Assembly (NCBI GenBank): GCA_038502395.1
Contig: JARJIL010000004.1
Span: 38,272,647-38,336,646, forward strand
Source of the DNA: Dittrichia graveolens
Taxonomy: Eukaryota > Streptophyta > Magnoliopsida > Asterales > Asteraceae
Length of the DNA: 64,000 nt
Direction: 5' to 3'
The position numbers were made by a program, and so were the translations under genes. The notes under the pieces were generated by a model that saw only the letters and a program-made list of their open reading frames with translations, ran no database searches and was not told where the DNA came from. Below, one piece after another: positions 31,667 through 44,341 of the stretch (within the stretch, counting starts at the first letter, position 1; every line of letters starts with the position of its first letter).

Positions 31667-32695
31667 TGTCGGTTACAATCTAAATAAAATGTTTGAACTA
31701 TCGATAATGGTATTAAGACAATTAAGTGAAAGCTTGCGGAAGCAGCTGGTGATGAGCTATCAACTATGTCCTAGAGCCCCGCCGTGGTCATTTCCTGTAA
31801 GATAGGTAAAACAACAATTATAAGCACAAAGCTTAGCGAGTACACTACTTACAACCCAAACACTTCATTAATTAGCACCTAGCTCATACCCACTACCATA
31901 GTAAGTGGTTTAATCGTACCCGCCTGCTAGGACAATCTCATCTTACCCGTTGTCGTCACAATGGTCTAACATACCCGACACCGAAGTGTTGCTCTCGTAC
32001 CTGTTACCAAAGTAGACAGTCTAAACATACTCATTACCAAAGTAAACGGTCTAATCATACCCGTTACGGACGTAAACGGTCTAAATATACCTCTTACCGA
32101 AGCAAACGTTCTAGACATATCTTTCATGTATCTCATAGCGTATTCATATATTTGCACGTGTTCAATTGCATACACGGTCTATTCAGAGTGTTAGTAAGAA
32201 TACTCACCTGTCAGCAGACTCGGTTTCAGTTTACTGTAATATGCATAACTACTTGGTTACAGTTTCCGGAACACGGACCTACACACAATTAACTGGATTA
32301 ATATTGTGTATGAGCCCCTGGCTCACGCCACGAAATTCTAAGTCCACTAAGTCGGACCCCACTCCTAAGTCGGACCAAGGTCCTAAAGTTGGACCACTCA
32401 ACAATCCTAGGTCGGACCTTCTCAAAGTCGGATAGGCAGAAGTCGTACCACATAAAATTCCAAGAGTCGGATCCTTATATACTTTCTTTTTAAAAGGCCT
32501 TAGCCCATTATTTAAATCAATTAGGCCCAAAAGTCCCCTAACATGCCACAACTTCCTTTAATACATATTAAGCCCAATAGGTTTACTTGATCACCAATTT
32601 AGTTGTAACTCAAAATCATCATAATAATATCACATATAATTTTGTTGTTGCAAATAAAATATTCTTTTATTAAATTCGGAATTTCGGATATTACA
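31667..32695 (-). repeat. LTR F: minus-strand gypsy-type solo LTR (about 1.03 kb)
   Basis: On the minus strand it starts at 32695 with TGTAATATCCGAAATTCCG, nearly the start of LTR D, and ends at about 31667 with GTAACCGACA. Inside are GTCCGACTT-type repeats (32340-32470 on the plus strand), then repeated CCGTTACCGAAGTAAACGG-like units (31960-32110), then the conserved GTACTCGCTAAGCTTTGTGC block. Neither side shows a primer site, a polypurine tract or a matching 5-bp duplication. The short frames at 31966-32551 lie in this repeat. Partial copies occur at 37976-38843 and 57584-57984. Confidence 0.65.
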
Positions 32696-32701
32696 GATAT
32701 G

Positions 32702-32771
32702 GGATTCGAACCTAGCTATGACCTCACTCTAGTACCAATTGTTAGAATCACAACGGCTTACCACTAGACCA
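32702..32771 (-). other. tRNA-like SINE head or degenerate tRNA (copy in unit 1)
   Basis: On the minus strand a polymerase III A-box-like TGGTCTAGTGGTAAG (32757-32771) is followed 44 bases later by the B-box GGTTCGAATCC (32702-32712). No full cloverleaf can be folded by eye, so a tRNA-derived SINE is more likely than a functional tRNA. LTR F starts six bases beyond the B-box, so the body that should follow was probably interrupted by that LTR. The same unit recurs at 38850-38919. Confidence 0.45.
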
Positions 32772-32814
32772 AAAGAAATTTCTAATGATCAAGACACAAT
32801 CTCTTTTTTATATA

Positions 32815-34522
32815 CTAGTGTAAGGACCCATGTACGCATGAGTGTTCCACAAGCAAAATTGAAACAATAATTTATTAAGTAAAAAAGACTAATCAATACA
32901 TAAAATATGTGTCGACTTAACAATAAATTTATTAACTTTGATAAAGTAAGTAAGAACAAGTGAAGAAATACAATTTTTTAAGTACACACATAATAACAAA
33001 GATTTTATTCTTTTTTGTGATTCTTTATATACCACATTAAATGTTTTGTTAGTAAAATTGTCATTTTTGTCAAAAATATTTTCTTTTATAACGTGAAATT
33101 GCAATGTATAACTGTTAATGCATGAAAACTGGTCGACTAAGAAATAATATATCATTAGACAAAGATTGTCCTGACTTTGTTAATTGTCATTGCGAAACAA
33201 ACCATCAGAGAAATTGTCTTCTTTAAAACATAATTAACTGGTTCTAGGAATCATATGTAATAGCACTAACATTCTTGTGTGAAACTATATTTACCTGAAA
33301 AACATGCTACCAAAATCGAATAAATTGCATTAAGCTTTCATGAATACAACCAAAATTAAAGGTAAAAATCAAGACTTGAAAAATATGCCGTTAAATATAT
33401 ATACCTCCATTACATCACTTGCTCTAATAGAAAAATTGCAAATATACCTCATACTTGAAGTTTGAAACAAATACATCTTAAGAATATTTGTAATCGTCTT
33501 ATATAACTCAAAGTTCAATTCAAAATAACATAAAATTTTTAAGAACTATCGAGCCTAAAAGCAATCGAGAAACAGACATGTTAGTAAATTAATTACCTTA
33601 GAACTATTAAAGTATAAAATAGATAAACATTAGTACATAAAATTAATACTAATTTATTTCAACCTTTGAGACAAGGCACAATATTCGTCATAAAAATATG
33701 ATAGCAAGTGGAAACTACCTAAATATTATGAACTTAAGTATTAATTTTTTAATGCTTTTAACTTATTATTACATTTTTATAAGATCTTATTATTAATAGC
33801 CTAAGATAGCTTTTGTAATAAACGTTAGTTATCTACAAGAAATCATCAAACAATCTAAAAGTTTATTCGTCTACGCTAACTCTAATTCTTCACACATTCA
33901 TATCACATGTCATATCCTCGACAATCAGTGAATGATCTTTATAAACACGAATGAAAGCCAAAAAGTTCAATTAATCCTTAGGAAACTTGTTAATTCTTCA
34001 AGTAAAGTTAATTGCATAGAAAAGAACATAAGTTTACTCTAGCTACTATTTTTGTTCTTACACTTTCAAAATCATGTAAAAGAACTATTATAAGATAGAT
34101 AAAGACATTTAATTTAAAATTTCACTGTGACAAATGTGAAGAGTGCGAACAAAGTTGGTTCAATGACTATATTCCCATTTTTCTATATTTGTATTTACTT
34201 GTTGTAAATATGTATACACTATATTAGAAACTGAAAATCACAGGAATGTTTATAGTATTATGATTCATGACACTTAGTTAACTAATGACAAATACTCTAA
34301 TAGAAATGACGGGTCTTGCTGAACTTACATAATTCATATGTAGATCTAATTATAACAGTTATTCTTCTAGGCCAATAAAAAAGGTTTCCAATAAAGTGTT
34401 GACTATGAAGGTGAGAGAACAAACTTATCATCTACCAAGAACGTTATAAGAAATGGAATGAATATAAATTGAAAATATAAAACAAATAATTAATGTTTCT
34501 TCTTGCCTTAACAATATATATA
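32815..34522 (-). other. Possible Helitron 3' end, then AT-rich non-coding DNA
   Basis: On the minus strand, CGTACATGGGTCCTTACACTAG ends at 32815 followed by T, which resembles a Helitron CTAG terminus. A second copy is at 38963 with the variant GCACTCGTGCG upstream. No matching 5' TC end was found to the right. The rest is AT-rich and non-coding; small frames at 32889-33155 show no recognisable domain. Confidence 0.35.
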
Positions 34523-34992
34523 CTAGTGGGGTACCTACGCAATGCGGCGGTGACGATCAAAGAAGGATGATAGTGAATACTTGTGGTGATGATGATGGAG
34601 GAGGCACTGATGTTTGCGAATAAAGCCGGAATGTTACACCTTTACTTAAAAGGATATGAGACGATACAAACAATAGTAATATTATTGTTAAACTTGAAGA
34701 TCATTAGTACTATTTAAAACTTATACCATTTTCATATTAGCCAAGAATAGAATATTAGAGTAGCCAATATAAAAAATTGAAATCTATGTTTTTTGAGAAA
34801 AATAAATTATAGTTCGTCATAATCAAGACATTTATTTGTTAAAGGAGAGAAAAAGGGGGAAAGTTTAATGAATTAATGGATGAGATTAATGTAAATAAAT
34901 TAATTGTGGAGATTTAGTTTTGATAAAAAAATTAAGAACTCTTAATTTTAAAACAAGGGAGAGAGTGTTGTATACTTAAAATAATAGTATAA
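34523..34992 (-). mobile_element. Non-autonomous Helitron, copy in unit 1
   Basis: Read on the minus strand, the 5' end near 34992 is TTATACTATTATTTTAAGTA followed by ACAACACTCTCTC, and the 3' end is GCCGCATTGCGTAGGTAC then CCCACTAG at 34523, followed by T. Shared blocks with 9015-9498 (AACACTCTCTC, TTAATTTTAAGA-like, AATCTCATCCA) place it in the same family, although the first bases have changed. It carries no coding sequence. Duplicated at 54125-54592. Confidence 0.65.
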
Positions 34993-36918
34993 AAATGTTA
35001 ATCAGTACTTCGTCTCTCCCAATAAAAGTAGTTATCACATCTAATTATTACAATCCTTTAAACTTTATGTTTCAAAATTACTACACTGTAAAGTTCATGT
35101 TTCATTAATCTATAATCTTTTAGTTAAAAAGAGTACAAAGTTTGCTTTACTCTCGAAAGCTAAATGTGTACTTTTTTTAAAATATAATTTTGATTATGTT
35201 TAGTGTATCAAGATTTTTAAATTTTTAACTTTTAAGGATAAAGAATTAATTGTGGTAGTTAAAATTGAGAATTTTAATCAAAATTTGGTTCATAGTTACA
35301 ATATAACCATTTCCAATTGTAGTAGTCAAAATTGAAAAAAATAAGAGATTTTAATTGGTTAATTGAGTTGTTGTTTTAGAAATCATATTGAATAGCCTAA
35401 ATCATCAATAGATCGAATTAATTCCGAAATATTACATGACAATAGATTAAAAATCCATTGAAAAGTTTACATGTAATTATATTAAATACTAAGTAGTTAA
35501 ATACATTTAACTCTTTCACATCATGATATCAATAAGATTCTATGAACCTAGAGATACTAAACACCACAAAAGTAGTAGATCTAGAAAGCAACAATGACTT
35601 TGCTAAGGTGACCATACAATGGTGACGCCGACGTGTAAATCAACTATTAAGATCTCACCATAGTATATTTCCGGTTATGTTTTTCTGTGTTAAGTTCACC
35701 CTTATCCACCCTCTTTTCATGCAAGTTAGCATGGTCGTCAATATCTAAAAGCATTACTTGTTTGCAGGCCGGCGTAAACTATTTTTGTCTCTCGACAGAA
35801 TCTTAAACATGGTCACTAAAGTAATTTTTGTTTTCATCGTAAGTAAAACTCATATAGAACATATGTACCCTTAAATGAAGATTATGAAAGTTAATTAACT
35901 AAAACTTATAAGTCATAATCAATATTCAAGAATCAAATATCAAAACTCAAATTTCAGAACTAAGATATTATTCAAATAATCAAATACCCAATATTCAAGA
36001 ATCAATCTTAATTAACTAAAACTCAATTCATAACCAAATATTCAAGAATCAAGAATCAAGAAACAAGAATTAAAACTCAGAATCTCATATTTCAGAACTA
36101 AGATGTTATTCATATAATCAAATACCTAATATTCAATAATCAATCAATCAATGTTAGCTAATTAAAACAAGAACGCATAATCAGTATTCAAGAATCAATA
36201 TTTAAAGATAAATGATTGAAACTTATACACCTGATTTTTTCCTTTTTTAATATCTGATCGGATTAAAATAGCGAATCAGCAACCCAAGCTAGTGAGCAGC
36301 AAGAAAACTCACCCATAATCCAAAGAACTAAGAACATTAGCATTGAGAAATTAGAACTGAAAAACAACTAAATAAAAAAATGAACATTAGAACAACAATT
36401 GAAAAGTTAAAATTACTTGCAAATTTTGGAACTGCTTACAGCCCAACCCCAATTTGCTATTTCACTATTTCAGAATTCAGATTTTCAGTTGGGATTTCGA
36501 GTGAGAACTACTAGTGCAATGCCATCTAGAACAACGATTTGAACTTGGTTTCATATAATCCAATTTTAAGAATTTTAGTTCGATTAGAAGATGAGAACTA
36601 CGATTAGTTTTAGATTTTCACAATTTTGAGTGTGGACTAGGGTTGAAGAATGAAAGCCCATCGACAGAAGGAGAGACTGAGACTGAAATCGAATGAAGAA
36701 GCATATCAAAATTGAGTGGTCTGATTGTCTGAAGAATGAAGAGGCATACCAAAATTGAGACATGGAACTTCGAGACTCGAGAGATGAATGGATTGTGTGA
36801 GAGGCCGAGAGTCAAGATTGGTCGAATGGAGACTGGGTAAGGTGGACGGCTGTTTCATCTTCACCAATCACCATCGAAACCCACAAGCATTTTGCCGTTT
36901 CATCTTCACAAAGACTGC
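34993..36918. other. Non-coding spacer of unit 1
   Basis: AT-rich DNA. The stretch 35900-36200 is built from repeated AATATTCAAGAATCAA-type blocks. A minus-strand frame at 36618-36815 has a homologue with one indel in unit 2 (56236-56427), but no recognised domain. No gene is supported. Confidence 0.45.
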
Positions 36919-37822
36919 TGTAACACCGTTTTTGTAAATAGTAAATTTAGTAAAAATTTGAGTTTTAAAACTACGTGAGTCCATTTGGAACTAGGATTTT
37001 TACCTATCCGGTTCATTTATTCAAGTAATAACAACCAAACAGCGGAATTTAAAACAAACCCTACAAACTATTACATGTTTCAAAATACTGGTTTGGCGAA
37101 TATATATATATATATATATATATATACAAAACATAATCTGCCAAACTCATAACTATTGGTGTTACTCTATTCATGACCGACCATTAAATACAAGATACCA
37201 ACAGGCAGTGTTCCTTCCCAAAAGGTATTTACAAGCATCAGTAAGCAATCCCATCTCACCAGGCCTTTCTAATCGTTACCTCGGAAAAGGGAAACAACAA
37301 CAATATTAGGTATAAATATCTAGTGAGCGCAGACAGGCATAAGTATCAATACAGAAAGCCACAATACGGGAATAAGCAATCAGTGCTATCCTATCACATA
37401 GTGGAGTGCTGACAAGATTAGTAAGGGTCATATCTTGCAGGATAGCTAGTCTGGCTCAACAACCCTCACCGGGGGATCAGACACTACCATCCGCGCTGGT
37501 GGGTAAGCATATAGCGGTCCACCGTGTACGTTACAGAGTCAGAGACTCAATTAGGCTCAGCGAGTAGCCAAATACCCCAACTATTAAGAAATGGTAGTAC
37601 TGCAGAACTTACGACCCGGAATGGCCATCGAGTCACCGTTGATCCCGAACTATGCCCGAAGGCCCCATAGGATCTAGCCATCGGCTGACCTTAATTACAT
37701 AGCCAACAAGATGTCCGGACATTCACATACCATATCAATAACTCATTTCGGGTTCAATAGCATGCACGCTTTTAACAATCGGCTCATGTTAAGCATTATA
37801 TATCATACCTCAGGCACATGTA
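36919..37822 (-). repeat. LTR G fragment, copy in unit 1
   Basis: Plus-strand left edge TGTAACACCG, that is, a minus-strand LTR ending CGGTGTTACA. Inside are an AT microsatellite (about 37107-37133) and the gypsy-LTR block ending in AATATTGTTGTTGTTTCCC on the minus strand. The right side is cut by a copia LTR tip at 37823. Copy 2 is at 56531-57430. The same start motif appears at 63974 at the window end. Confidence 0.5.
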
Positions 37823-37975
37823 TGAAGGTATTTGTTTGGCATAATCAAGTAGTAGCGGAAGCATAATATAGAACAAAACTTCAAAGCAAACCAAACAAAT
37901 ACTTCCCATGGACCAAAATCTAAACACGAAGTTGCAACTAAAACAAAATAAACAAGATAAAAGGAAACGTTATAC
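37823..37975 (-). repeat. Copia LTR tip (H family) at the tandem junction
   Basis: The minus-strand sequence has CCATGGGAAGTATTTGTTTG, then ATGCTTCCGCTACTACTTG, then AAATACCTTCA. It matches 59655-59810, the 3' tip of LTR H, in order and spacing. At 37975/37976 it is joined to the middle of LTR F. The same fusion recurs at 57431-57583 before the third partial unit. Confidence 0.75.
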
Positions 37976-38849
37976 CACAAAGCTTAGCGAGTACACTACT
38001 TACAACCCAAACACTTCATTAATTAGCACAGAGCTCATACCCACTACCATAGTAAGTGGCCTAATCGTACCCGCCTGCTAGGACAATCTCATCTTACCCG
38101 TTGTCGTCACAATGGTCTAACATACCCGACACCGAAGTGTTGGTCTCGTACCCGTTACCAAAGTAGACAGTCTAAACATACCCATTACCGAAGTGAACGG
38201 TCTAATCATACCCATTACGGAAGTAAACGGTCTAAATATACCTGTTACCGAAGCAAACGGTCTAGATATATCTTTCATGTATCTCATAGCGTATTCACAT
38301 ATTTGCACGTGTTCAATTGCATATACAGTCTATTCAGAGTGTAAGTAAGAATACTCACCTGTCAGGAGACTCGGTTTCAGTTTACTGTAATATGCATAAC
38401 TACTTGGTTACAGTTTCCGGAGCACGGACCTACACACAATTAAATGGATTAATATTGGGTACGAGCCCCTGGCTCACGTCACGAAATTCTAAGTCCACTA
38501 AGTCGGACCCCACTCCTAAGTCGGACCAAGGTCCTAAAGTTGGACCACTCAACAATCCTAGGTCGGACCTTCTCAAAGTCGGACAGGCAGAAGTCGTACC
38601 ACATAAAATTCCAAGAGTCGGATCCTTCTATACTTTCTTTTTAAAAGGCCTTAGCCCATTATTTAAATCAATTAGGCCCAAAAGTCCCCTAACATGCCAC
38701 AACTTCCTTTAATACATATTAAGCCCAATATGTTTACTTGATCACCAATTTAGTTGTAACTCAAAATCATCATAATAATATCACATATACTTTTGTTGAA
38801 AATAAAATATTCTTTTATTAAATTTGGAATTTCGGATATTACAGATATC

Positions 38850-38919
38850 GGATTCGAACCTAGCTATGACCTTGCTATAATACCAATTGTTAGAATCACA
38901 ACGGCTTACCACTAGACCA
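38850..38919 (-). other. tRNA-like SINE head (copy in unit 2)
   Basis: Same B-box (38850-38860) and A-box (38905-38919) as the copy at 32702-32771, with minor changes. It came with the duplication and is not an independent insertion. Confidence 0.42.
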
Positions 38920-40401
38920 AAAGAAATTGCTAATGATCAAGACACAATCTCTTTTTTATATACTAGTGTAAGGACCCATGTACGCACGAGTGTTGCACAA
39001 GTAAACTTGAAACAATAATTTATTAAGTAAAAAAGACTAATCAATACATAAAATATGTCTCAGCTTAACAATAAATTTATTAACTTTGATAAAGTAAGTA
39101 AGAAAAAGTGAAGAAATACAATTTTTTAAGTACACACATAATAACAAAGATTTTATTCTTTTTTGTGATTCTTTATATACCACATTAAATGTTTTGTTAG
39201 TAAAATTGTCATTTTTGTCAAAAATATTTTCTTTTATAACGTGAAATTGCAATGTATAACTGTTAATGCGTGAAAACTGGTCGACTGAGAAATAATATAT
39301 CATTAGACAAAGATTGCCCTGACTTTGTTAATTGTCATTGCAAAACAAACCATCAGAGAATTTGTCTTCTTTAAAACTTAATTAACTGGTTCTAGGAATC
39401 ATATGTAATAGCACTAACATTCTTGTGTGAAACTATATTTACCTGAAAAACATGCTACCAAATCGAATAAATTGCATTAAGCTTTCATGAATACAACCAA
39501 AATTAAAGGTAAAAATCAAGACTTGAAAAATATGCCGTTAAATATATATACCTCCATTACATCACTTGCTCTAATAGAAAAATTGCAAATAAACCTCATA
39601 CTTGAAGTTTGAAACAAATACATCTTAAGAATATTTGTAATCGTCTTATATAACTCAAAGTTCAATTCAAAATAACATAAAATTTTTAAGAACTATCGAG
39701 CCTAAAAGCAATCGAGATACAGACATGTTAGTAAATTAATTACCTTAGAACTACTAAAGTGTAAAATACATAAACATTAGTACCTAAAATTTATACTAAT
39801 TTATTTCAATCTTTGAGACAAGGCACTATATTCGTCATAAAAATATGATAGCACTACCTAAATATTATGAACTTAAGTATTATTTTTATAATGCTTTTAA
39901 CTTATTATTACATTTTTATAAGATCTTATTATTAATAGCCTAAGATAGCTTTTGTAATAAACATTTAGTTATGTACAAGAAATCAGCAAACAATCTAAAA
40001 GTTTATTCGTCTACGCTAACTCTAATTTTTCACACATTCATATCACATGTCGTATCCTCGACAATCAGTGAATGATCTTTATAAACACGAATGAAAGCCA
40101 AAGAGTTCAATTAATCCTTAGGAAACTTGTTAATTCTTCAAGTAAAGATAATTGCATAGAAAACAACATAAGTTTACTCTAGCTACTATTTTTGTTCTTA
40201 CACTTTCAAAATCATGTAAAAGAACTATTATAAGATAGATAAAGACATTTAATTTAAAATTTCACTGTGACAAATGTGAAGAGAGCGAACAAAGTTGGTT
40301 CAATGACTATATTCCCATTTTTCTATATTTGTATTTACTTGTTGTAAATATGTATACACTATATTAGAAATTGAAAATCACAGGAATGTTTATAGTATTA
40401 T

Positions 40402-41988
40402 TGTTGGGGAGATAATCACTTCACCCTAATAATCAACTCTGCCTATCCTAAAACATAGAATTTGATGATAACCAAACCCTGTATTCGGTATTACTTAGAA
40501 AGAATTCAAACATGTGTTGTTTGAATTAGTTTATGTAAAAATATGCTAAGTTTGGAACCATCAGCTGACCATCAGCTGAGCATAAGATCCTACTCAATGT
40601 ATCAGCAAAGGGATATCAGCCAAGGAGCATTAGATGAAGAAAGCAAGTAAAGAAGACCATCAGCTGAGGAAAACAAACCATCAGCTGAGTGAAAAAGTTG
40701 ATCAGCTGAGAAAAATACTCCATCAGCTGAGTGAACAAATTGACCAGCTGAGTGAACAAATTGATCAGCTGAATGAATACATTGATCAGCTGAGTGCCTA
40801 CTCCATCATCTGAGTGAACAAATGGATCAGCTGAGGCCCAGAGCATCAGCTAAGTAAGTCTTCCTTTACACAAGTCATCTCCCCTCATAAACTGATGTAT
40901 TTGAATGATCAATTGAGCACTCTTGATCAACTGATCATACAAATACATGAGCTTATGCTCTCCTAAGCTTACTCTTGATCAGCTGAGCATCTATATGATC
41001 AGTTGAGCAATATGTATCAACCGAGTCCTAGCAAAAAGTGATCAACTGATATATTTTGTCAACTGTGTAGTGAATATCAGAGTTCCTAGTACAACCTGTT
41101 AGCTGAGTCGTTCAAAATTTCAAATCCACTCTATCTTTTCAGATTGTAAGTCATATGTAAAAGGAAGAACATGTGTTGTTCTATTATGCCTTAGATCTTT
41201 GTTTGTAAAAGTAAAAATGCACTTTTTGGATCAAGTATGAGACAAAAAGGTTTGATCTTATCCTCTGGAAAAGGATAATAATACCTCAAACAGACGAAGA
41301 TCTTGAAGATTTGTTCAAACAACTAAGTATGGCTGGCAATCCCATACTTGGTAAAGTCAAATCAAACAGAAGCATGGTATTGATTAAATTATAATCATGG
41401 AAAGGGAAAGATACTTCTACACGACAGTAGATGTGGATTTTAATATTTTATATTATGAATGGGTTGCACTTTTGCAGAAAAGTACAATTACTTTTATCAA
41501 ACATTTGATTAAAGTAACTTTACTTTTCACCCACTACCTTTATAATTAAAATATTATATTTCCACATCCTCTTTGTCTCTTACCTTCATGCAACCGGATT
41601 CACCAAGACTTCTATATATATACTCATGCATGGTGGACATGAAAACATAACAACACAGTGAAGTCCCTACTCCATAGAAAGAAAGTCTCATCAGTTGAGA
41701 AATTCGTAGAGTTTATGCATTGTGTAGAATCAAACTTGTTCATGTGTTGAACACTCTATATACATTAGTTGTTTTAGAGTTAGCTTGTCTATGTGTTAGA
41801 CAAATAGATTGCCACCTTTTATTGTACTTAGAATTTCCGCTTCTAGTACATGTAATTCTTGATTCAATATCAATAATATTTATATAAAAGTATATATCAG
41901 TGTGTCTTTAAATTTTTAAAAGGTAAAGTTTGTATTCAACCCCCCTTCTACAAACATTTGTTGTTGTGTACTCAATCTGGGACTAACA
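40402..41988 (+). repeat. 5' LTR of J (1587 bp)
   Basis: Runs from TGTTGGGGAGATAATCAC to GGGACTAACA. The first 450 bases hold the TCAGCTGA palindrome array. A TATA-like TCTATATATATACTC lies at 41611-41625, followed by a C-rich AACCCCCCTTC near the end. The minus-strand frame at 40616-40846 is merely the palindrome array translated. Confidence 0.92.
40560..40860 (+). repeat. TCAGCTGA palindrome array in the U3 of J
   Basis: About nine exact TCAGCTGA palindromes and several one-base variants in 300 bases, mostly in the form ATCAGCTGAG and spaced about 20-25 bases apart, with further looser copies to about 41110. Each contains the E-box-type hexamer CAGCTG. The 3' LTR has the equivalent array at 52465-52745. 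Binding by host bHLH factors is a guess from the motif alone. Confidence 0.85.
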
Positions 41989-41990
41989 AC

Positions 41991-42002
41991 TGGTATCAGA
42001 GC
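41991..42002 (+). other. Primer binding site of J
   Basis: TGGTATCAGAGC, an exact match to the complement of the initiator tRNA-Met 3' end, two bases after the LTR. Confidence 0.93.
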
Positions 42003-42066
42003 AGGTTAGATAATTAATATTTAGATCTGTTTTGCTTACTCTACAACTGCTTCTACCCCTCTCAAT

Positions 42067-44010
42067 ATGGCCTCATCAGCAAAAAACATGAATATCTCAA
42101 ACACTAGGTCCTTAACAAGATGTCCCATGTTTGATGCATAAAATTTCTCCATGTGGAAAAGTAGAGCACATCTTTTCCTATCCACCCTCGATATCCAAAT
42201 GCTTGAAATAGTCACCGATGGTCCTTATGTTCCAACATCAGTGTTATGCATTCCATCAGAATCTGAAGGTCAAACCTCTACAACAGAATGAATCATAACC
42301 AAACCCATGCATCTGTGGATAGATGAAGATAAGAGGTTGGTTAGCCTAGATGTTAAGGCTAGATCAGCTCTTGTCTCTGCACTACATAGTGAAATCTATC
42401 ATCAAGTGCTTAACTGTTCGTCTACTAAAGAGATGTTAGATACACTCACAATTGCATATGAAGGGACTGAAGAGGTGAAGGAGAACAAGAAGCTCCTCCT
42501 CAACAGAGAGTATGAATTCTTCTTTGCTCAAAAAGGTGCGAGTCTTACACAGACATACACCAGGTTCAACTGCCTAGTTAATGACTTGAAAAGGGCAGAC
42601 ATAACGAAGAGCAACTTTGTTTTGGTGAACAAGTTTCTAGACTCCCTCCCTGAAACATGGGATCCCTTTGTCACTGTTCTAAGACATACTGAGAAGATTA
42701 GGGGAATGTCTCTGGTTGCTCTCTATGGTAACTTACTAAACCATGAGCAATCAGTCAAACAAAGGAAATTGTCATCCAAGGAGATGAAGGAGGTCGTGAA
42801 AGCTGCACCAACTGCCCTTGTATCAAGAGATACAAAGATGAGAAGCTTTGCAGCTATTGATTCTGGTTCTGATAAAGAAGGAGATGAAGAGGAGAGTGCT
42901 GGAGAAAGTTATGAGGAGAATGATTGTGAGGAAAGTAATCTGGAGGAGTTGGTTGAAGTTGTAGCAATGCTGGTTAAGCAGTTCAGACCTTTCAAGAAGG
43001 GAAATGGTGTCAAGAGGTTCAGCAAGAGGTCATCAAAGTTTGTTAAGCCCAAATCCACATTTGATGCCTCTACAGCAGAGTGTTATAAGTGTGGCAAGAT
43101 TGGCCACATAACCACTGACTGTAAGTCCAAATATAACACTGGTTCTTCATCTGTGCAAAAGCAGGAGGGCGAAATTGATTATGAAGCCAAGTATAAGAAA
43201 CTCCTTGCTGCTGTCCTTGACAAGAAGAAGAAGAAGAAAGCCCAGGGCCAAGTTCTTGTTGCTGAAGAAGAAGATTGGGCAGAAGATCTCTCCTCAGATG
43301 AAGATGAGGTGATCTCTGCTCTGTTTTGCATGATGGCCAACAACAATGATGGTAGTTCCTTTGATGAAGACATGAAAAAGGCTGCTAAACCTTGTTCAAC
43401 TAACAAATGGGATCCTTCTTCTATGTATCAGGTTGGAAAATTTATTAACTATGATGATAATGAGAAGAATGCTATGTTTGATTACTTGTGTATTGATTTC
43501 CAGTCTGCTATTCAAAGAGAGAAGAAGCTAAAACTAGAAGTAGAATCACTAAAGGAAAAGTTAATTCTTAAGGATGAGGAACTTAAGTAGATAAAATTCT
43601 TAAATGAGGAACTAGCTAATCAAAAGATACTTAATAAGATCTTAGTAAAAGAAACTAGTAAAGCAACCAAAAAGTTTAATGACCTCCAAAAAGTAGTAAA
43701 GTCTTGGTGTGTATCTGCAGAAAAGACCACTCAGTGTGTCAAAGAGCAAATACCCAAACAAGTTCAAGCTGTTATTGGTGGAAATTACTCTAAGGCTGCT
43801 AACTATGTTGATTCTAATAAGAACCTTAATATCTTAGACAAAGCTGACATTTTGCCACAGTCTTTTCACAAAACTGTTAAAGGCAAAAGTGTGTTCACAA
43901 ATAAGTTTGTTAGAAGCAAGAGTTCCTACTCAAAAGAATCAATTATTCCTTCTATTGAATCATCCTCTAGTAAGATTTCAGAATGTAAAAATACTAGTAA
44001 GATTTCATAA
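42067..44010 (+). pseudogene. Element J: Gag
   Basis: A 647-codon frame starting MASSAKNMNISNTRS, 65 bases after the primer site. In-frame stops at 42139-42141, 42289-42291 and 43588-43590 break it; the longest open piece is 42307-43590. Domains in order: capsid-like UBN2 region (LLNREYEFFFAQKGASLTQT, FVLVNKFLDSLPETWDP, GNLLNHEQSVKQRK), an acidic Glu-rich linker, the knuckle CYKCGKIGHITTDC near 43081, a second acidic block, then NKWDPSSMYQV and a Lys/Glu-rich probable coiled coil, and the NKFVRSKSS segment. It forms the retroelement particle. Confidence 0.88.
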
Positions 44011-44341
44011 GCTGAATGGTCAAGTTATTCAAATGATGACTGATAAGAAATCTCATAGGCATTCAAACCATGTTGTTCAATGCTCCAAGGCCATAAAATC
44101 TCAAAAATGTTATAAATGTGGAAGCAAAGAGCATAAGGCATTTGAATGTTCTTTAGAAGGGAATTCAAGACAGCGGACTTGTGATGATAACATAGTCATT
44201 CCTCTCATACATAAGAAACCTGAGATGAAGTGGAAAGCTAGGTGCATTCCACAGGGATCCACTAAGTACTGGATTCCTACTTGTGTGTCTAACTCTTCTT
44301 TCATTCAAATCTGTGCAGGGTGTTGGTTCTTGGTTTCTTGA
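44011..44341 (+). pseudogene. Element J: Gag end with second CCHC knuckle
   Basis: In a shifted frame, a canonical CYKCGSKEHKAFEC knuckle at about 44110-44151 is followed by KPEMKWKARCIPQGSTKYWI, the spacer leading to protease. The same spacer role is played in A by EPTKQWVPK. Together with the knuckle near 43081, Gag has two knuckles about 1 kb apart. Confidence 0.82.

Larger units (their letters stand above)
31825..37975. repeat. Large tandem unit, copy 1 (6,151 bp)
   Basis: From CACAAAGCTTAGCGAG at 31825 this whole block is repeated from 37976 onward. In order it contains the 3' part of LTR F, a tRNA-like SINE head, Helitron pieces, low-complexity AT-rich DNA, a piece of LTR G and a copia LTR tip. 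By-eye comparison of 32161-32700 with its partner gives about 15 substitutions in 540 bases. No gene is inside; short frames such as 32889-33155 and 36618-36815 are conserved only because the block is duplicated. Confidence 0.92.

Noticed and set aside
32702..32771. Functional tRNA gene on the minus strand
   Set aside because: A and B boxes are present, but acceptor and anticodon stems cannot be formed by eye; a SINE head is more likely.
36618..36815. Conserved minus-strand frame also found at 56236-56427
   Set aside because: Conservation is due to the recent tandem duplication, and the copies differ by an indel; no domain recognised.
40616..40846. Minus-strand repetitive peptide (repeated LINLFTQL-like units)
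   Set aside because: It is the TCAGCTGA array of the J LTR translated; the peptide repeat reflects DNA spacing.
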